Shown: positions 10,202 through 18,453, counted from the first letter of the stretch. The stretch is DNA of 27,916 nt from Sandaracinaceae bacterium (GCA_016712745.1 JADJQN010000009.1:1-27916); one strand, 5' to 3'. Made by a program: numbers and translations. Notes: generated by a model from the letters alone, not told the origin.

Positions 10202-11011
10202 TCACGGGCGATCACGAACCCATGATAGCAGTTGTTCTGGAGCACCGACCAGCACTTCGAACTTGGCTCGGAGTTTCTTCAGGTTGGATGGCGCTAGCAC
10301 GGACGCGTGTCCGGCGGACTTGCCAGTATCTCTTGTGCAGAAAAAGTCGTTCCCATACGCCCAGTGCGCGGCGATCGAGTCGCCATCCGCCCACTCGGCG
10401 ACTGCTTTGGATACCAGGTCACCTTCAGTTTCGTCGAGACGGCAAAGGCCACTCTGCCACGGCTCAGTTCCATTGGAACTTTTAGTCGCGATGTCCACTA
10501 GCCACTGACGTCCGCAGCCCATTTCCTCCACGAACCGAACGCACTCGCCAAATCGCTCGTTCAAAGGCTCGCCAGATGCTTCTGACTTCTCGCAATACCA
10601 ATCTTGATTGACGATTGGATTCAGAGGTGTCGCTATTCGATAGCAATGAAGAAGCTTGAATCCAAGGCTGATCGCGTCCCGGACGTGGTCAGCAACGAAG
10701 CTCGGCTGCGGAGGATATGGGTTGTGCTGCGCCTCAACGGTAATAAGCACGCGATTGTCCCCAGAAAGCGACAGGTTTGATCGAAAGCGGCTCACAGCGC
10801 TTTTGAGAAACGCCGCTCGCTGAGCCTTCGGGATCGACTCAAGGTTGAACAGCGTCTCGGATAAAAACGCTCGGATCTTGCCTTGACTTATGAGCTTGTT
10901 AATGTGCCTGAACTGCTCGATTGCCGGTTCTCGTGGGAACTGGCTCGGAGACGCCACGATTCTCCAAACGTTCGAATCAAAGGTCACGCGCGGAATTGAG
11001 GCTTTTGTCAT
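10202..11011 (-). CDS. PIN-domain nuclease (toxin-like)
   Basis: 269 aa, intact. PIN domains are metal-dependent ribonucleases. The acidic set expected of the fold is present: D12 in RVTFDSNVW, E52/E58 in FLSETLFNLES, then D211, D222 and D228 in the segment DGDSIAAHWAYGNDFFCTRD, a C-terminal PIN signature in which GNDxFCTxD carries the last acidic pair. At 269 aa it is about twice the length of VapC-type toxins. The insert at about residues 60-200 is not recognised. The ATG is 12 bp after the stop of the winged-helix gene, so the two are likely co-transcribed. No classical small antitoxin is adjacent. RNase activity and a defence or toxin role are inferred from family. Confidence 0.75.
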   Translation of the reverse strand: MTKASIPRVTFDSNVWRIVASPSQFPREPAIEQFRHINKLISQGKIRAFLSETLFNLESIPKAQRAAFLKSAVSRFRSNLSLSGDNRVLITVEAQHNPYPPQPSFVADHVRDAISLGFKLLHCYRIATPLNPIVNQDWYCEKSEASGEPLNERFGECVRFVEEMGCGRQWLVDIATKSSNGTEPWQSGLCRLDETEGDLVSKAVAEWADGDSIAAHWAYGNDFFCTRDTGKSAGHASVLAPSNLKKLRAKFEVLVGAPEQLLSWVRDRP

Positions 11012-11023
11012 AGTGCTTATGCA

Positions 11024-11491
11024 TCAGGTTGCCCAATACGCCATCCCCCGCCGCTCGCCCTTCGTCATGACCTTCCCCTCTTCGATGAGCCGCTTCATCG
11101 GCAAGCGCATCGTCGTGACGTCGGTGCCGAGTTGCGCCGCGATCTGCTCGCCTCGCTGGCCCGGGTGCTTCGCTACGAAGTCGAGCAGTTGCCGCGAGAC
11201 CTCGGCCACGTCCGCCGTGCCGCGACGCACTCGGGTTGCTGCCGCGCGCTGCGGCACGAGCACGCCGCTGAGCGACAAGCAAGCGCTCAAGGTCGTGCGG
11301 ACCTCGCCGAGCGACGTGCGCGTGGTGGCGTCATCGCTGACGGCGAGCGCTTTGTCGACCGACGCGAGCGCGGCGCGCATGAAGCGCAGCGCGGGCGACT
11401 TTTGGACCTTCTGCCGTTCCGCGCGCTGCTTGATGGACGCGATCTGCTTTTCGAGGTCGGCGATGAGTTGTTCGGGCGTGCGACGGGCCAT
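11024..11491 (-). CDS. Winged-helix DNA-binding regulator with coiled-coil N-terminus
   Basis: 155 aa starting MARRTPEQLIADLEKQI. Residues about 8-28 form a charged coiled coil with the heptad-like pattern LIADLEKQIASIKQRAER. Residues about 96-152 form a winged helix-turn-helix (QLLDFVAKHPGQRGEQIAAQ, then LGTDVTTMRLPMKRLIEEGK, with a basic wing KGERRGMAYW). I recall similar short proteins being common in planctomycetes, but I know of no characterised one. It heads a two-gene unit with the PIN gene, so it may repress or neutralise it. Upstream in-frame sequence is open but Pro/Arg-rich and unlikely to be translated. A C-terminal relic of a paralogue lies at 8310-8440. Confidence 0.7.
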   Translation of the reverse strand: MARRTPEQLIADLEKQIASIKQRAERQKVQKSPALRFMRAALASVDKALAVSDDATTRTSLGEVRTTLSACLSLSGVLVPQRAAATRVRRGTADVAEVSRQLLDFVAKHPGQRGEQIAAQLGTDVTTMRLPMKRLIEEGKVMTKGERRGMAYWAT

Positions 11492-12009
11492 GGTGTGGAT
11501 AGAGAGCCAGTGTGTTCGAAGGACGGGTGCCGCGAGCGAGATCGCATTATCGCGTCGCGCTCGGATCGGTGCATTCACAATCCGCGGCCCGCGAGCGCTG
11601 TTGATCGTCGCGGTGCGCGCGAATCGGACCGGCGGAGGAACGGGACTCCACGAGCGTTCGATCTCCGTCATCCCGCCGGTTCTTCGACCGTGCACGTCAC
11701 TATTTTCGCTACGCGATCACCCGGCCCGTGGTCACGTCGAAGTGCTCGAAGCCGAGACACTGCACCAAGCGCGCAGGGACGCGCGTCGCTTGATCAAGTT
11801 CGTTCGTTGGATCTGCTCGAATCGTTCCGTGCGCATCCTCCGCCTCCGAGTCGTCGTCGCCGGAGACCCGCGTGCGAACTGACTTGGCGGTCGCACGGTT
11901 CTTTTTGGAAGAGACGTGGCCCCGAGGTAGGCGCAGGCGGCGACACTGGTGCGCGAGATCGGCAGCACTGTGAGCGCTGACCTGGCGGAACGGGCCGGAA
12001 AGAACCCTT
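11492..12009. other. Divergent intergenic region with a repeat block and a weak minus-strand ORF
   Basis: This 518-bp region separates the minus-strand winged-helix gene from the plus-strand FG-GAP gene, so it should hold two promoters, neither of which I can place convincingly. It carries one copy of a two-block repeat (11635-11680). A minus-strand reading frame ending at 11709 has plausible protein text at its end (RVPARLVQCLGFEHFDV) but no good start, because its only ATG (12074) lies inside the FG-GAP gene. I give that ORF about 0.25 probability of being real. Confidence 0.4.
11635..11680. repeat. Two-block repeat, copy 1
   Basis: Block 1 (gaggaacgggactcc, 11635-11649) and block 2 (ctccgtcatcccgccggt, 11663-11680) each recur with one mismatch at 13555-13569 and 13592-13609. 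The spacer is 13 bp here and 22 bp in the other copy. Confidence 0.5.
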
Positions 12010-13520
12010 ATGAGACTCCCCACAAAAGTGCTCCTGATGTTCAAGTTGAGAGGCGCGCGCTGTTGGCGAGACATCTTGCTCGGCGTTGCGATCTCTGCAT
12101 CGCTCGCCGCACAGTCGACGATCGCGACGCTCGGCCCGCCTCAGCCCGTTTTTGGCGGCGAGCAGTTCGGCAGAGGCCTCGCGGCGGTCGGCGACGGGAC
12201 AACGACGGCGTGACGGACTACGCGGTCGGCTCGCCGCAGGACATGTTCTGGGATCCAGGCCGCGTGACGATCGTTTCGGGCGCGAGCGGAACGGTGCTGC
12301 GACAAATTCACGGCCTCGCGATCGGGGCGTCGTTCGGTTACTCGCTCGCGGCGATCGGCGACATCGACGCCGACGGCTACGTGGACGTGCTCGTCACCGC
12401 GCCCGCCCACCAGTGGACGACGCACGAGAAGCGCGTGTTCTCGGCGCGCACGGGAGCGACTCTGTGGACGGCGAACCTCTTCACGTGGTGGAACTACAAG
12501 TCGACCCACGTCGACGGTGGCGCGGACGTCGACGGCGACGCGGTGTCCGACTTTGCCGCCGACGGGTTCTGGAACAACACGGACAAGTCCATCCAGGTGT
12601 TCTCGGGCGCGACCCACGCGGTCGTGCACGACATCGGATTGGCAGGGCAGGACAGCGTCGTCGGCCCCTTCGCGATGATGGGCGATCTCGACGGCGACCA
12701 GCGCTCGGAGATCGCCTATACAGCGGTCGGAGCCGGCGGAATCAGGGTAGTCCACGTCGTCAGCGGCGCGACGGCTGGTGTGCTACGGACGTTCACGCCT
12801 GCTCCGTCCGTGAGCTCAAGCTGTCTCGACCAAAGCCTCGTCAGACTCGGCGACGTCGACGGCGACGGCACGCCGGACTTCGCCGTCACGGAGAGGTGCT
12901 CCGCACGTGTGTTCGTCGTCTCAGGCGCGACCGCCCAGCTCATTCGCACGCACTCGGAGCCAGCCTTGGGGATGAGCTATGGCGAAGCCCTCGCAGGAGT
13001 CGGCGACCTCGATCACGACGGGGTCGCGGATCTGCTCGTCGGCGCGCCAGCTGAGAACTCGGTCGCGGCCTACTCCGGTCGGACCGGTGTGCTGCTGATC
13101 ACGCGCACCGGCCCGCACAAGTACGGCGCCGCGTTGGCCGCTGCCGGGGACGTCGACGGCGACGGTTTCGCGGACTTCGCCGTGGGAGCTCCCGGGGCCT
13201 TCTCGCCGTCCTACTTCGGATCGGTGACCCTCGTATCGCCGGTGCCGCTTCCACCGCGCGCCGTAGGTACGCCGCAAGTCAACGGCGCCGGTTGCAGTCC
13301 AGTGATGCAGTGGACCGGGTTCGCGAGCGCGACGAGCACGGCCCCGTTCACGATCACCGCGACGTTGGTCGTCAACCAGAAGACCGGTACGTTTGTCTAC
13401 GGCATCGGAGATCCGGTCTCTCTCCCATTCCACGGCGGAACGATGTCGGTGCCCGGACCGCGACGTCGAACCGGCTACGTGTCGAGCGGCGGCAACGCGG
13501 GCGGCTACGACTGCTCGGGC
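12010..13520 (+). CDS. Exported FG-GAP (integrin-alpha-like) repeat protein, C-terminus lost (one frameshift)
   Basis: The start ATG opens a signal peptide (basic start MRLPTKVLLMFKLRG, then WRDILLGVAISASLAAQ). Near 12198 one base is missing and the reading resumes as DNDGVTDYAVGSPQDM. Six or so FG-GAP/VCBS-type blades follow, each with a calcium-binding DxDGDGxxD loop (for example GDVDGDGTPDFAV and GDVDGDGFADFAV). After about residue 400 comes the beginning of a C-terminal domain (FVYGIGDPVSLPFHGGTM, then SSGGNAGGYDCSG). Related planctomycete proteins continue with an Asn/Asp-rich segment and end with an Arg-Phe-x-x-Cys-like motif; nothing of the sort follows in any frame. The open frame runs on to 13931 but is Arg-rich and spurious. 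The gene is therefore truncated close to the mobile block. Confidence 0.78.
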
Positions 13521-13767
13521 TCGCGAGTGGCGAGCGCGCGCGGCAGACTTCGTCGAGGAACGCGACTCCGCCAGGGGTTCCCTTTTCGGCGCTCCGACAT
13601 CCCGCCGGTCCCTGGTGCGCGCGCATCACGATGTCGTCGCGCCGCAGCTCACCGTGCGCCCCGCGTTGCGCCTCAGTGCCCGCGTCGAGCTGACGCGCTC
13701 CCAGGCCGCCGTGCGCTGCTCGATTGCGCGTTGCAGAAGCCCGCTTCCGGCACCGTGATGCCGCAGA
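13521..13767. other. Putative left boundary of the mobile element
   Basis: This stretch has no gene. It starts where the FG-GAP protein loses homology to its kind and ends at the integrase stop codon. It contains the second copy of the two-block repeat. I could not identify direct repeats matching the right end, so the exact attachment site is not fixed. Confidence 0.4.
13555..13609. repeat. Two-block repeat, copy 2
   Basis: gaggaacgcgactcc (13555-13569) and ctccgacatcccgccggt (13592-13609) match the blocks at 11635-11680, with one mismatch in each. The first 15 bases of block 2 also occur at 14397-14411 inside the integrase gene. Confidence 0.5.
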
Positions 13768-15047
13768 TCACGCGCTCGCCTCCTTCGCCTCGTCACGCAG
13801 CAACCGCGGAGCGCGCGGACCCGACAGCGGCGGCGTCGTCTCGATCGCATCGCGGATGTCCTCGACGTCGAGCCTCACGTAGTGTTTGGCGGTCAGCGTC
13901 GGCGACGAGTGCTCAAGCAACTTCTGGGTGATCGCGATGCTGACGCCCCTTCGCGCAAGCGCCGATGCGCACGAACCGCGCAACGCGTGCAAATCAACCT
14001 TGCGGCCTTCGGCGTCGACCCTCGGGATCTCCGCGAGTTCGAGCACGCGATGGAACACGCGGCCGAGGTTGTTGCTCGCCTCGCTCCATTGGCGCCCTCG
14101 GGCGTGAGGAACACGTTGCCCGCAGCGCCCGGAGGGCGTCTCAACACGCGCGTGTGCAGCTCACGCAACCGCCGCAGCTCGTGCGCGAACTCGTGGCGGA
14201 TCGGAATGCAGCGCGAGCGGCGCGCTTTGGTGGTGGCAGCCTTCAACGTGACCACACAATCGTCGAGATCGACATCGCCCCAAGTCATCGCGCGCGTCTC
14301 GCCGTAACGGCAGCCGGACTCCAGCAGGAAGCGGAAGAGCGGCGCCTGCGGAACACGTCTATCGGAGGGCGTTTCCTCTGGAGTCCCAGCGAGCGACTCC
14401 GACATCCCGCCCCGGTCGAGTAGCGCTTCGCAACGACGATCGTCCTCCATCGCCGCCGCAATCACGCGTGCGATCTCGTCGTCCGTCAGCGAGCGCCGCA
14501 CGCGCTTCTGGTACGCCTCCGTTTCGGGCAAGCGCGTGATGCCCGCGATCGGATTGGCGGCGATGAGCTTCGCCTTCACGGCCCAGGCGAGCGCCGCGCT
14601 CAAGCGATCGACTTGCAGGTTGGCGGTGCGACGCGAAAGCCCTTCGACGAGGAGTTCGGCACGCACGCGCAAAACGTCGTGCACCACCAGATCGCACACG
14701 CGCCGCGCGTCGACCAGCCCGAGCACGCGCTTGAGCGCGGCCTGCGTGTTGACGATGTGCGACGCGCTCGCATGCGTTCGAAGGTCGGCGATGTAGGCGT
14801 TGCAGATTTCGATTAGCGCGCGCGATTGACCTTCGATTTGTCCGAGGCCCGCGAGGTCAAGGTCGCGACTGGAAATGATCGAGTTGCGCATGCGCTCCGC
14901 GACGCGCCGATCGGTGCTCAACGCGCGCTTGCGGCGATTCCCACGCGCGTCGGTCCACGAGAGCGTCCAACGCGGTTCGCCCGCGCCACGCTGCACGCGT
15001 TGAAGGTTGCCCGGTCCGAGCGCGCGGCCAAGTTTGATGTCAATCAC
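13768..15047 (-). CDS. Tyrosine recombinase / phage-type integrase (one frameshift)
   Basis: Corrected length is 426 aa. It carries an N-terminal arm-type region (TLSWTDARGNRRKRALSTD), a SAM-like core-binding domain (about residues 85-165), and a C-terminal catalytic domain. The catalytic Arg lies in LLESGCRYGETRAMTWGDVD, a Lys-containing beta hairpin in TLKAATTKARRSR, the H-x-x-R box in DLHALRGSCASALARRGVS, and His plus the Tyr nucleophile in LLEHSSPTLTAKHYVRLD. One base is missing near 14079 (restoring GAQWSEASNNLGRVFHRVLE), giving 427 codons. GTG at 15047 is chosen for its upstream AAAGGA. As the last gene of the block, next to its edge, it is the likely integrase. An insertion just before the catalytic Arg region (about residues 220-240) is unusual. 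Confidence 0.87.
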
Positions 15048-15122
15048 TGGGATGGTCCTTTCCAACGAGCACGACCCGCCCGCGCAATGCGGACAGGTCG
15101 TTGGCGTTGGGAACGTGGTTGA

Positions 15123-15645
15123 TCAGAGCGCGGGCGAATCCGCGAGCGACGCTTCGACTTCGTTCGCGACGCGCTCCGCTTCGGGTTGCGCGACTTCGAG
15201 CGTGATCGCTTCCTTGCGCGCGCGTTTTTTCTTCGGCTCGTTGCTCTTCGCGTCCGACGCGATCACGGGTTCGTCGCTCGTCGTGAGCGCGTCCTTCTTC
15301 GCGTCGATGAGCGCGTTCCGCGAGCCAGCCACTCGTGTGCGCGAACGTGAGCGCTTGGCGCAAAACGCGACGCGACTTGTCGATCGAAAGCTGCGATTTC
15401 GGCTTGCCGTTCTTGAGCGTCGTCACGCGCTCGCTTGCGTTGAACGCGGCGATCGCGTCCGCAGTCAGCGCGCTGAGCTGCGTTTCCGCGCCGAGCTCGT
15501 TCTGCGCGAGTTTCAATTCCATCAGGTAGGAAAAACGCGTGCCGTCGCTCTTCCCGCTTTCGTCGAGATGCACCATGAAGCGCTTCGTGAGTTCGGCGAG
15601 AGTGATCGATTCGACGCGGGTGTTTTTCTTCGTTTTCGCGGCCAT
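15123..15645 (-). CDS. Orphan integrase core-binding (SAM-like) domain protein (one frameshift)
   Basis: Corrected length is 173 aa. ATG at 15645 follows AAGGA by 7 bp. Residues about 12-100 (LAELTKRFMVHLDESGKSDG, then TRFSYLMELKLAQNELGAET and SQLSIDKSRRVLRQALTFA) resemble the N-terminal helical DNA-binding domain of tyrosine recombinases, yet no catalytic domain follows. After a shift near 15335 (one extra base) the tail is Lys/Glu-rich (NEPKKKRARKEAITLEVAQ) and ends ASLADSPAL. Removing the base gives 174 codons. It lies between the AlpA-like gene and the integrase. It may act as an accessory DNA-bending or recombination-directionality protein; that is inference. Confidence 0.6.
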
Positions 15646-15792
15646 TTTGGATTCCTTGTTTGTTGCGCGCCGCACCACGCGGCGACGAGCACATGCACGC
15701 TCTGCGGCGCCGAAACAGCCAGGCAAACCCGCGCGATTCGTTGATTCGGACGTGCAAAGACCGACGCGCACGAGAGGGTCGAGTTGCGCGCG

Positions 15793-16089
15793 TCATCGGC
15801 TCTTCCTGGACGCGACCCACGCATCGACATCCGCGCGTTTCCATCGCGGTTTGCCTGCAATCATCACGCATCGTGGAAGCACGCCTGGCTCCGCGCGCAT
15901 GCGGCGAAACGTGCGGTCGCTGATACCGATCAGGCGCGCGAACTCTCTCGGCGACAACAACAGCGGCTCTTCGGGCTCCGGCGGCCGCGTGTCTGCGCGC
16001 AGTCTGCGCAGCTCGGACAACAGCGCATCGAGCAACTCGTTGGTCTTGGTGATCTCGACCAACACACGCTCGTCGCACGGCCCGCTCAC
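15793..16089 (-). CDS. AlpA/excisionase-type helix-turn-helix protein
   Basis: 98 aa from a GTG whose last two bases form part of the preceding TGA (GTGA overlap). A short coiled-coil segment (TNELLDALLSELRRLRAD, residues 16-33) leads into a MerR/AlpA-like HTH (LLLSPREFARLIGISDRTFR, residues 43-62) with a wing ending GKPRWKRADVDAWVASRKSR. The terminal xWxxxDVDAW(V/I)xx pattern is characteristic of the HTH_17/excisionase family. Such proteins regulate integrase genes or control excision. The position shortly upstream of the orphan domain protein and integrase supports a directionality-factor role. The upstream in-frame ATG (16185) would overlap two genes and is not favoured. Confidence 0.75.
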   Translation of the reverse strand: MSGPCDERVLVEITKTNELLDALLSELRRLRADTRPPEPEEPLLLSPREFARLIGISDRTFRRMRAEPGVLPRCVMIAGKPRWKRADVDAWVASRKSR

Positions 16090-16205
16090 GGTCCCACCGC
16101 CGCGCCACGCGCATCCTGATCGACGACGCATCCGACCGCATCGGAGCGGCAGACGTCCGATTCGCAATGGAATGGGACGCGACAAAAACGGAGCTCGTCT
16201 ATCAC
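16086..16205 (-). CDS. 39-residue protein in an overlapping gene chain
   Basis: A short frame beginning GTG-ATA-GAC-GAG starts inside the stop of the SpoVG-like gene (GTGA) and ends with a TGA inside the GTG of the AlpA-like gene (GTGA). Its text is VIDELRFCRVPFHCESDVC followed by 20 residues, with four Cys at positions 8, 14, 19 and 26. The two 4-bp overlaps make translation by coupling plausible, and otherwise the SpoVG-like and AlpA-like genes would be separated by an odd 112-bp gap. No family is recognised; four spaced Cys could bind metal. Confidence 0.45.
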   Translation of the reverse strand: MIDELRFCRVPFHCESDVCRSDAVGCVVDQDARGAAVGP

Positions 16206-16495
16206 GGCAACGCTCCCTGCCGGCGCAGTTCCGCCAGTACCGCCGCTTCGAGCGCTTGATGCGCGGCGCCCGAGATCGGACTCACGATGCCGTGCTCCTT
16301 CCCGCGCCGATCGCGACGCGTTGGAAACGTCAACGAGGTGCGCCCGTCGCAGGTGCGGCGCACACCGAGGTTGTTGAGTCGCAGCGAGTCGTTGATCACG
16401 ACCGACGCCCAGCCGAGCAGGCCAGCTTGTTGGTCGATGGCCGGGGCGGCGCGGAAGTGAACGCCGCTGATCGCGAGCGAAGAGGTGCTGGTCAT
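16202..16495 (-). CDS. SpoVG-like DNA-binding protein
   Basis: 97 aa. The pattern ASVVINDSLRLNNLGVRRTC, then DGRTSLTFPTRRDRRGKEHG and IVSPISGAAHQALEAAVLAE, follows the SpoVG family: a beta-hairpin domain with D-x-LxLxxIxVRRT and a conserved FPxRRD-x-x-G segment, ending in an alpha helix. SpoVG proteins are small site-specific DNA/RNA-binding regulators and are often found in phages and plasmids. The ATG overlaps the preceding stop (ATGA). Its operon position, with helicase and primase upstream and AlpA and integrase downstream, suggests regulation of replication or integration genes. Confidence 0.72.
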   Translation of the reverse strand: MTSTSSLAISGVHFRAAPAIDQQAGLLGWASVVINDSLRLNNLGVRRTCDGRTSLTFPTRRDRRGKEHGIVSPISGAAHQALEAAVLAELRRQGALP

Positions 16496-16840
16496 TGGGC
16501 ACCTCGGGCCGCGAGTGATTGCCGCAACTCGATCTCAGCGATGGCTTCCGCATCCACGCGCGAGTGGCCACCGTCAAACTGAAGCACGCCAGCGCGTTCG
16601 TCGAATGACTCACGCAATTCGCCGGGCCACCACTTCGGGTTCGGCCCCCAGATCGCCAAGACGCGATCCCCGGAGCTTTTCCAGCAACTCCAACCGCACG
16701 CGCGAAATCTGAGAGCGCAACTCGTCGATCGCGGCAGCATCGAAAACCTGCCCGATCGCGACGAACCGCACTTGAGCGCCAATCGGCTCGAAGTGGATTC
16801 CGCGCGCCGCGTAGCGCTGTAGAAGCGACGGCTGATTCAC
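16492..16840 (-). CDS. TubC_N-type docking-domain protein (one frameshift)
   Basis: Corrected length is 115 aa. The N-terminal 60 residues (PSLLQRYAARGIHFEPIGAQ, then VRFVAIGQVFDAAAIDELRS and VRLELLEKL) match the TubC N-terminal docking-domain pattern: LLxxLxxxGixfxpxGxxLxf followed by a helix ending in a LLxxL motif. An extra G near 16668 breaks the frame; corrected, it continues DRVLAIWGPNPKWWPGELRE and ends RQSLAARGAQ. The GTG start overlaps the helicase stop (GTGA). TubC_N domains were named for docking between synthase subunits, but such small proteins also occur beside primase and helicase genes in mobile elements. Here I infer a protein-protein adaptor for the replication proteins. Confidence 0.6.
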
Positions 16841-18453
16841 AGCAATCCCTCCGCGAACGCAAACGTCGGGAACTGGTAGTTGCGGCGGCTGGTCGGATCA
16901 ACCAGCACGAGCGTGTCCTTCGTGCGCGTCACCGCGACGTAGAACACTCGGTTCTCGGTCTCGTTGTGATTCGAGCCTCGCCGCAAGTACGACTGATGCG
17001 TCGTGCGCGTCATGTTGGGCAGCACGATCACCAGTTCACGCTCGCGCCCCTTCGCCGAGTGAATCGTCGTGACCACGACGGACGGATCGGGAACGGTGCC
17101 GTACGTTGCGATCAACTTCTCGAAGTAGCGCCGATCGTCACGCCTCAACTTGTCGAGCACCGATAGCGGCGCGTCCGATTCGATGCGCTGGAGCAATTCG
17201 ACCAGGCCAAGCTGGTCCACCAACTCAGCGCGCATAAAGGAGCCCTGACCCTTGCGCGCATCGATCTGCTCCACGGCAGCCCGACTCACCAACCCACAAG
17301 TTGTGGAAACCGTGTGGGCAAGCGCCGCCACCGCGCTCGATGGGAAGGGGCCAGCTTCGCCGCGCTTGAGCGCGAGCACCAGTTTGACCGCGCGCACCAG
17401 ACGCTCATCGCCGAGCGGGCAGCGCCCGCCCCAGCCTTCGACGAGATACGGCACGCCGCGCTCGGCCAGTTCGTTCGCCACGCCGCGAATGAAGATGCGG
17501 TTGCGGCACAGCACAAACACGTCCGTACTGCGCGCGGCGAGCGCCATCGCACCGGCGAAGTCCATGCGCAGAATGCGCCCGATCTTGTCCTTGGGCTCGT
17601 ACCGTTTGACGACGCGGTCGTCGTTGCCGGAGATGATTCTCTGCGCGAGCGCGTGAGGGAGAATCGGCACGCGTTTGGAAACCGTCAGCACGGTCGGCTT
17701 GGAGCGACCGGCGAGTTCGCGCACCCAGTTCGGCGACGCGCCTTGCCATCCGTAGATCGCTTGATCGTCGTCGGCGCAAACGTACGACCGAGGGCACGAA
17801 GCAAACCACGCCTCCACCACCGCAATCTGAAGCGGTGACAGATCGTGTGCCTCGTCGATCATCGCCACGTCGACATCGGGACGAAGCCCGCGCTTCAGCA
17901 CCTGCTCCAGCAGATCGGTGAAGTCGAATAGGCCATGCTCGCGCTTGAACTGCTCCAGCCGCCGCACGAACAAGCGGAACTGCGAGGCCGAGATGTCGTC
18001 GACGGGACAACGCGAGAGCGACTGCTCGGGATCGAGCAGGTTGTTGCGGCCCCACTCGTAGACGAACAGCAGTGCGTCGTCCCGCGTCGAACCGACCGCC
18101 GCCATCGGTTCGACATCGAGAGCATCCAGCCGATGACCGTTGACGGTCAGCTCGTAGCCGTGTTGCGCTGCGAACTCGGCCAGCCGGCGCTCGTCGAGGA
18201 TCTGGCCATGGGACAGTTCCAACAGACGGAACGACGCACTGTGAATCGTGCGAAGCCACACGAAGCGCGACGCCGCAAACGCGAACCGCTTCAGGGCTCG
18301 GCTCATCGCCTCCTCGCGCGCGGCACGCGGGAACGCGACGAGAGCGATGCGCTCGGGCGGCACACCACGGGCAAGCTCCTCAGTGAAGAGAGACATCAAC
18401 TGCGACGTCTTTCCACACCCGGGCGGCCCGAGAATCACCTCGGGGAGGAACAC
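16837..18453 (-). CDS. UvrD/Rep-like superfamily 1 DNA helicase
   Basis: 538 aa, intact. An ATP-driven 3'-5' helicase by family. Walker A is GPPGCGKT (residues 9-16), motif Ia lies around LRTIHSASF, motif II is VAMIDEAHDLSPLQ (residues 196-209; DEAHD in place of the usual DEAQD), motif III is CADDDQAIYGWQGA (226-239), motif V is TTIHSAKGRERELVIVLPNM, and motif VI is ENRVFYVAVTRTKDTLVLVD. It is shorter than chromosomal UvrD (about 720 aa), as in phage and plasmid versions. GTG at 18453 follows GGGAGGTC at good spacing. It is separated from the primase by 166 bp and is coupled to the TubC_N gene. It probably unwinds the element's DNA during its replication. Confidence 0.92.
   Translation of the reverse strand: MFLPEVILGPPGCGKTSQLMSLFTEELARGVPPERIALVAFPRAAREEAMSRALKRFAFAASRFVWLRTIHSASFRLLELSHGQILDERRLAEFAAQHGYELTVNGHRLDALDVEPMAAVGSTRDDALLFVYEWGRNNLLDPEQSLSRCPVDDISASQFRLFVRRLEQFKREHGLFDFTDLLEQVLKRGLRPDVDVAMIDEAHDLSPLQIAVVEAWFASCPRSYVCADDDQAIYGWQGASPNWVRELAGRSKPTVLTVSKRVPILPHALAQRIISGNDDRVVKRYEPKDKIGRILRMDFAGAMALAARSTDVFVLCRNRIFIRGVANELAERGVPYLVEGWGGRCPLGDERLVRAVKLVLALKRGEAGPFPSSAVAALAHTVSTTCGLVSRAAVEQIDARKGQGSFMRAELVDQLGLVELLQRIESDAPLSVLDKLRRDDRRYFEKLIATYGTVPDPSVVVTTIHSAKGRERELVIVLPNMTRTTHQSYLRRGSNHNETENRVFYVAVTRTKDTLVLVDPTSRRNYQFPTFAFAEGLL

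Noticed and set aside
9774..10205. Minus-strand open frame between the membrane-protein and PIN genes
   Set aside because: It overlaps the membrane-protein gene antisense and is Arg-rich without motifs.
13521..13931. Continuation of the FG-GAP gene's open frame
   Set aside because: It is Arg/Ala/Pro-rich, unlike the expected C-terminal domain, and overlaps the integrase gene antisense.
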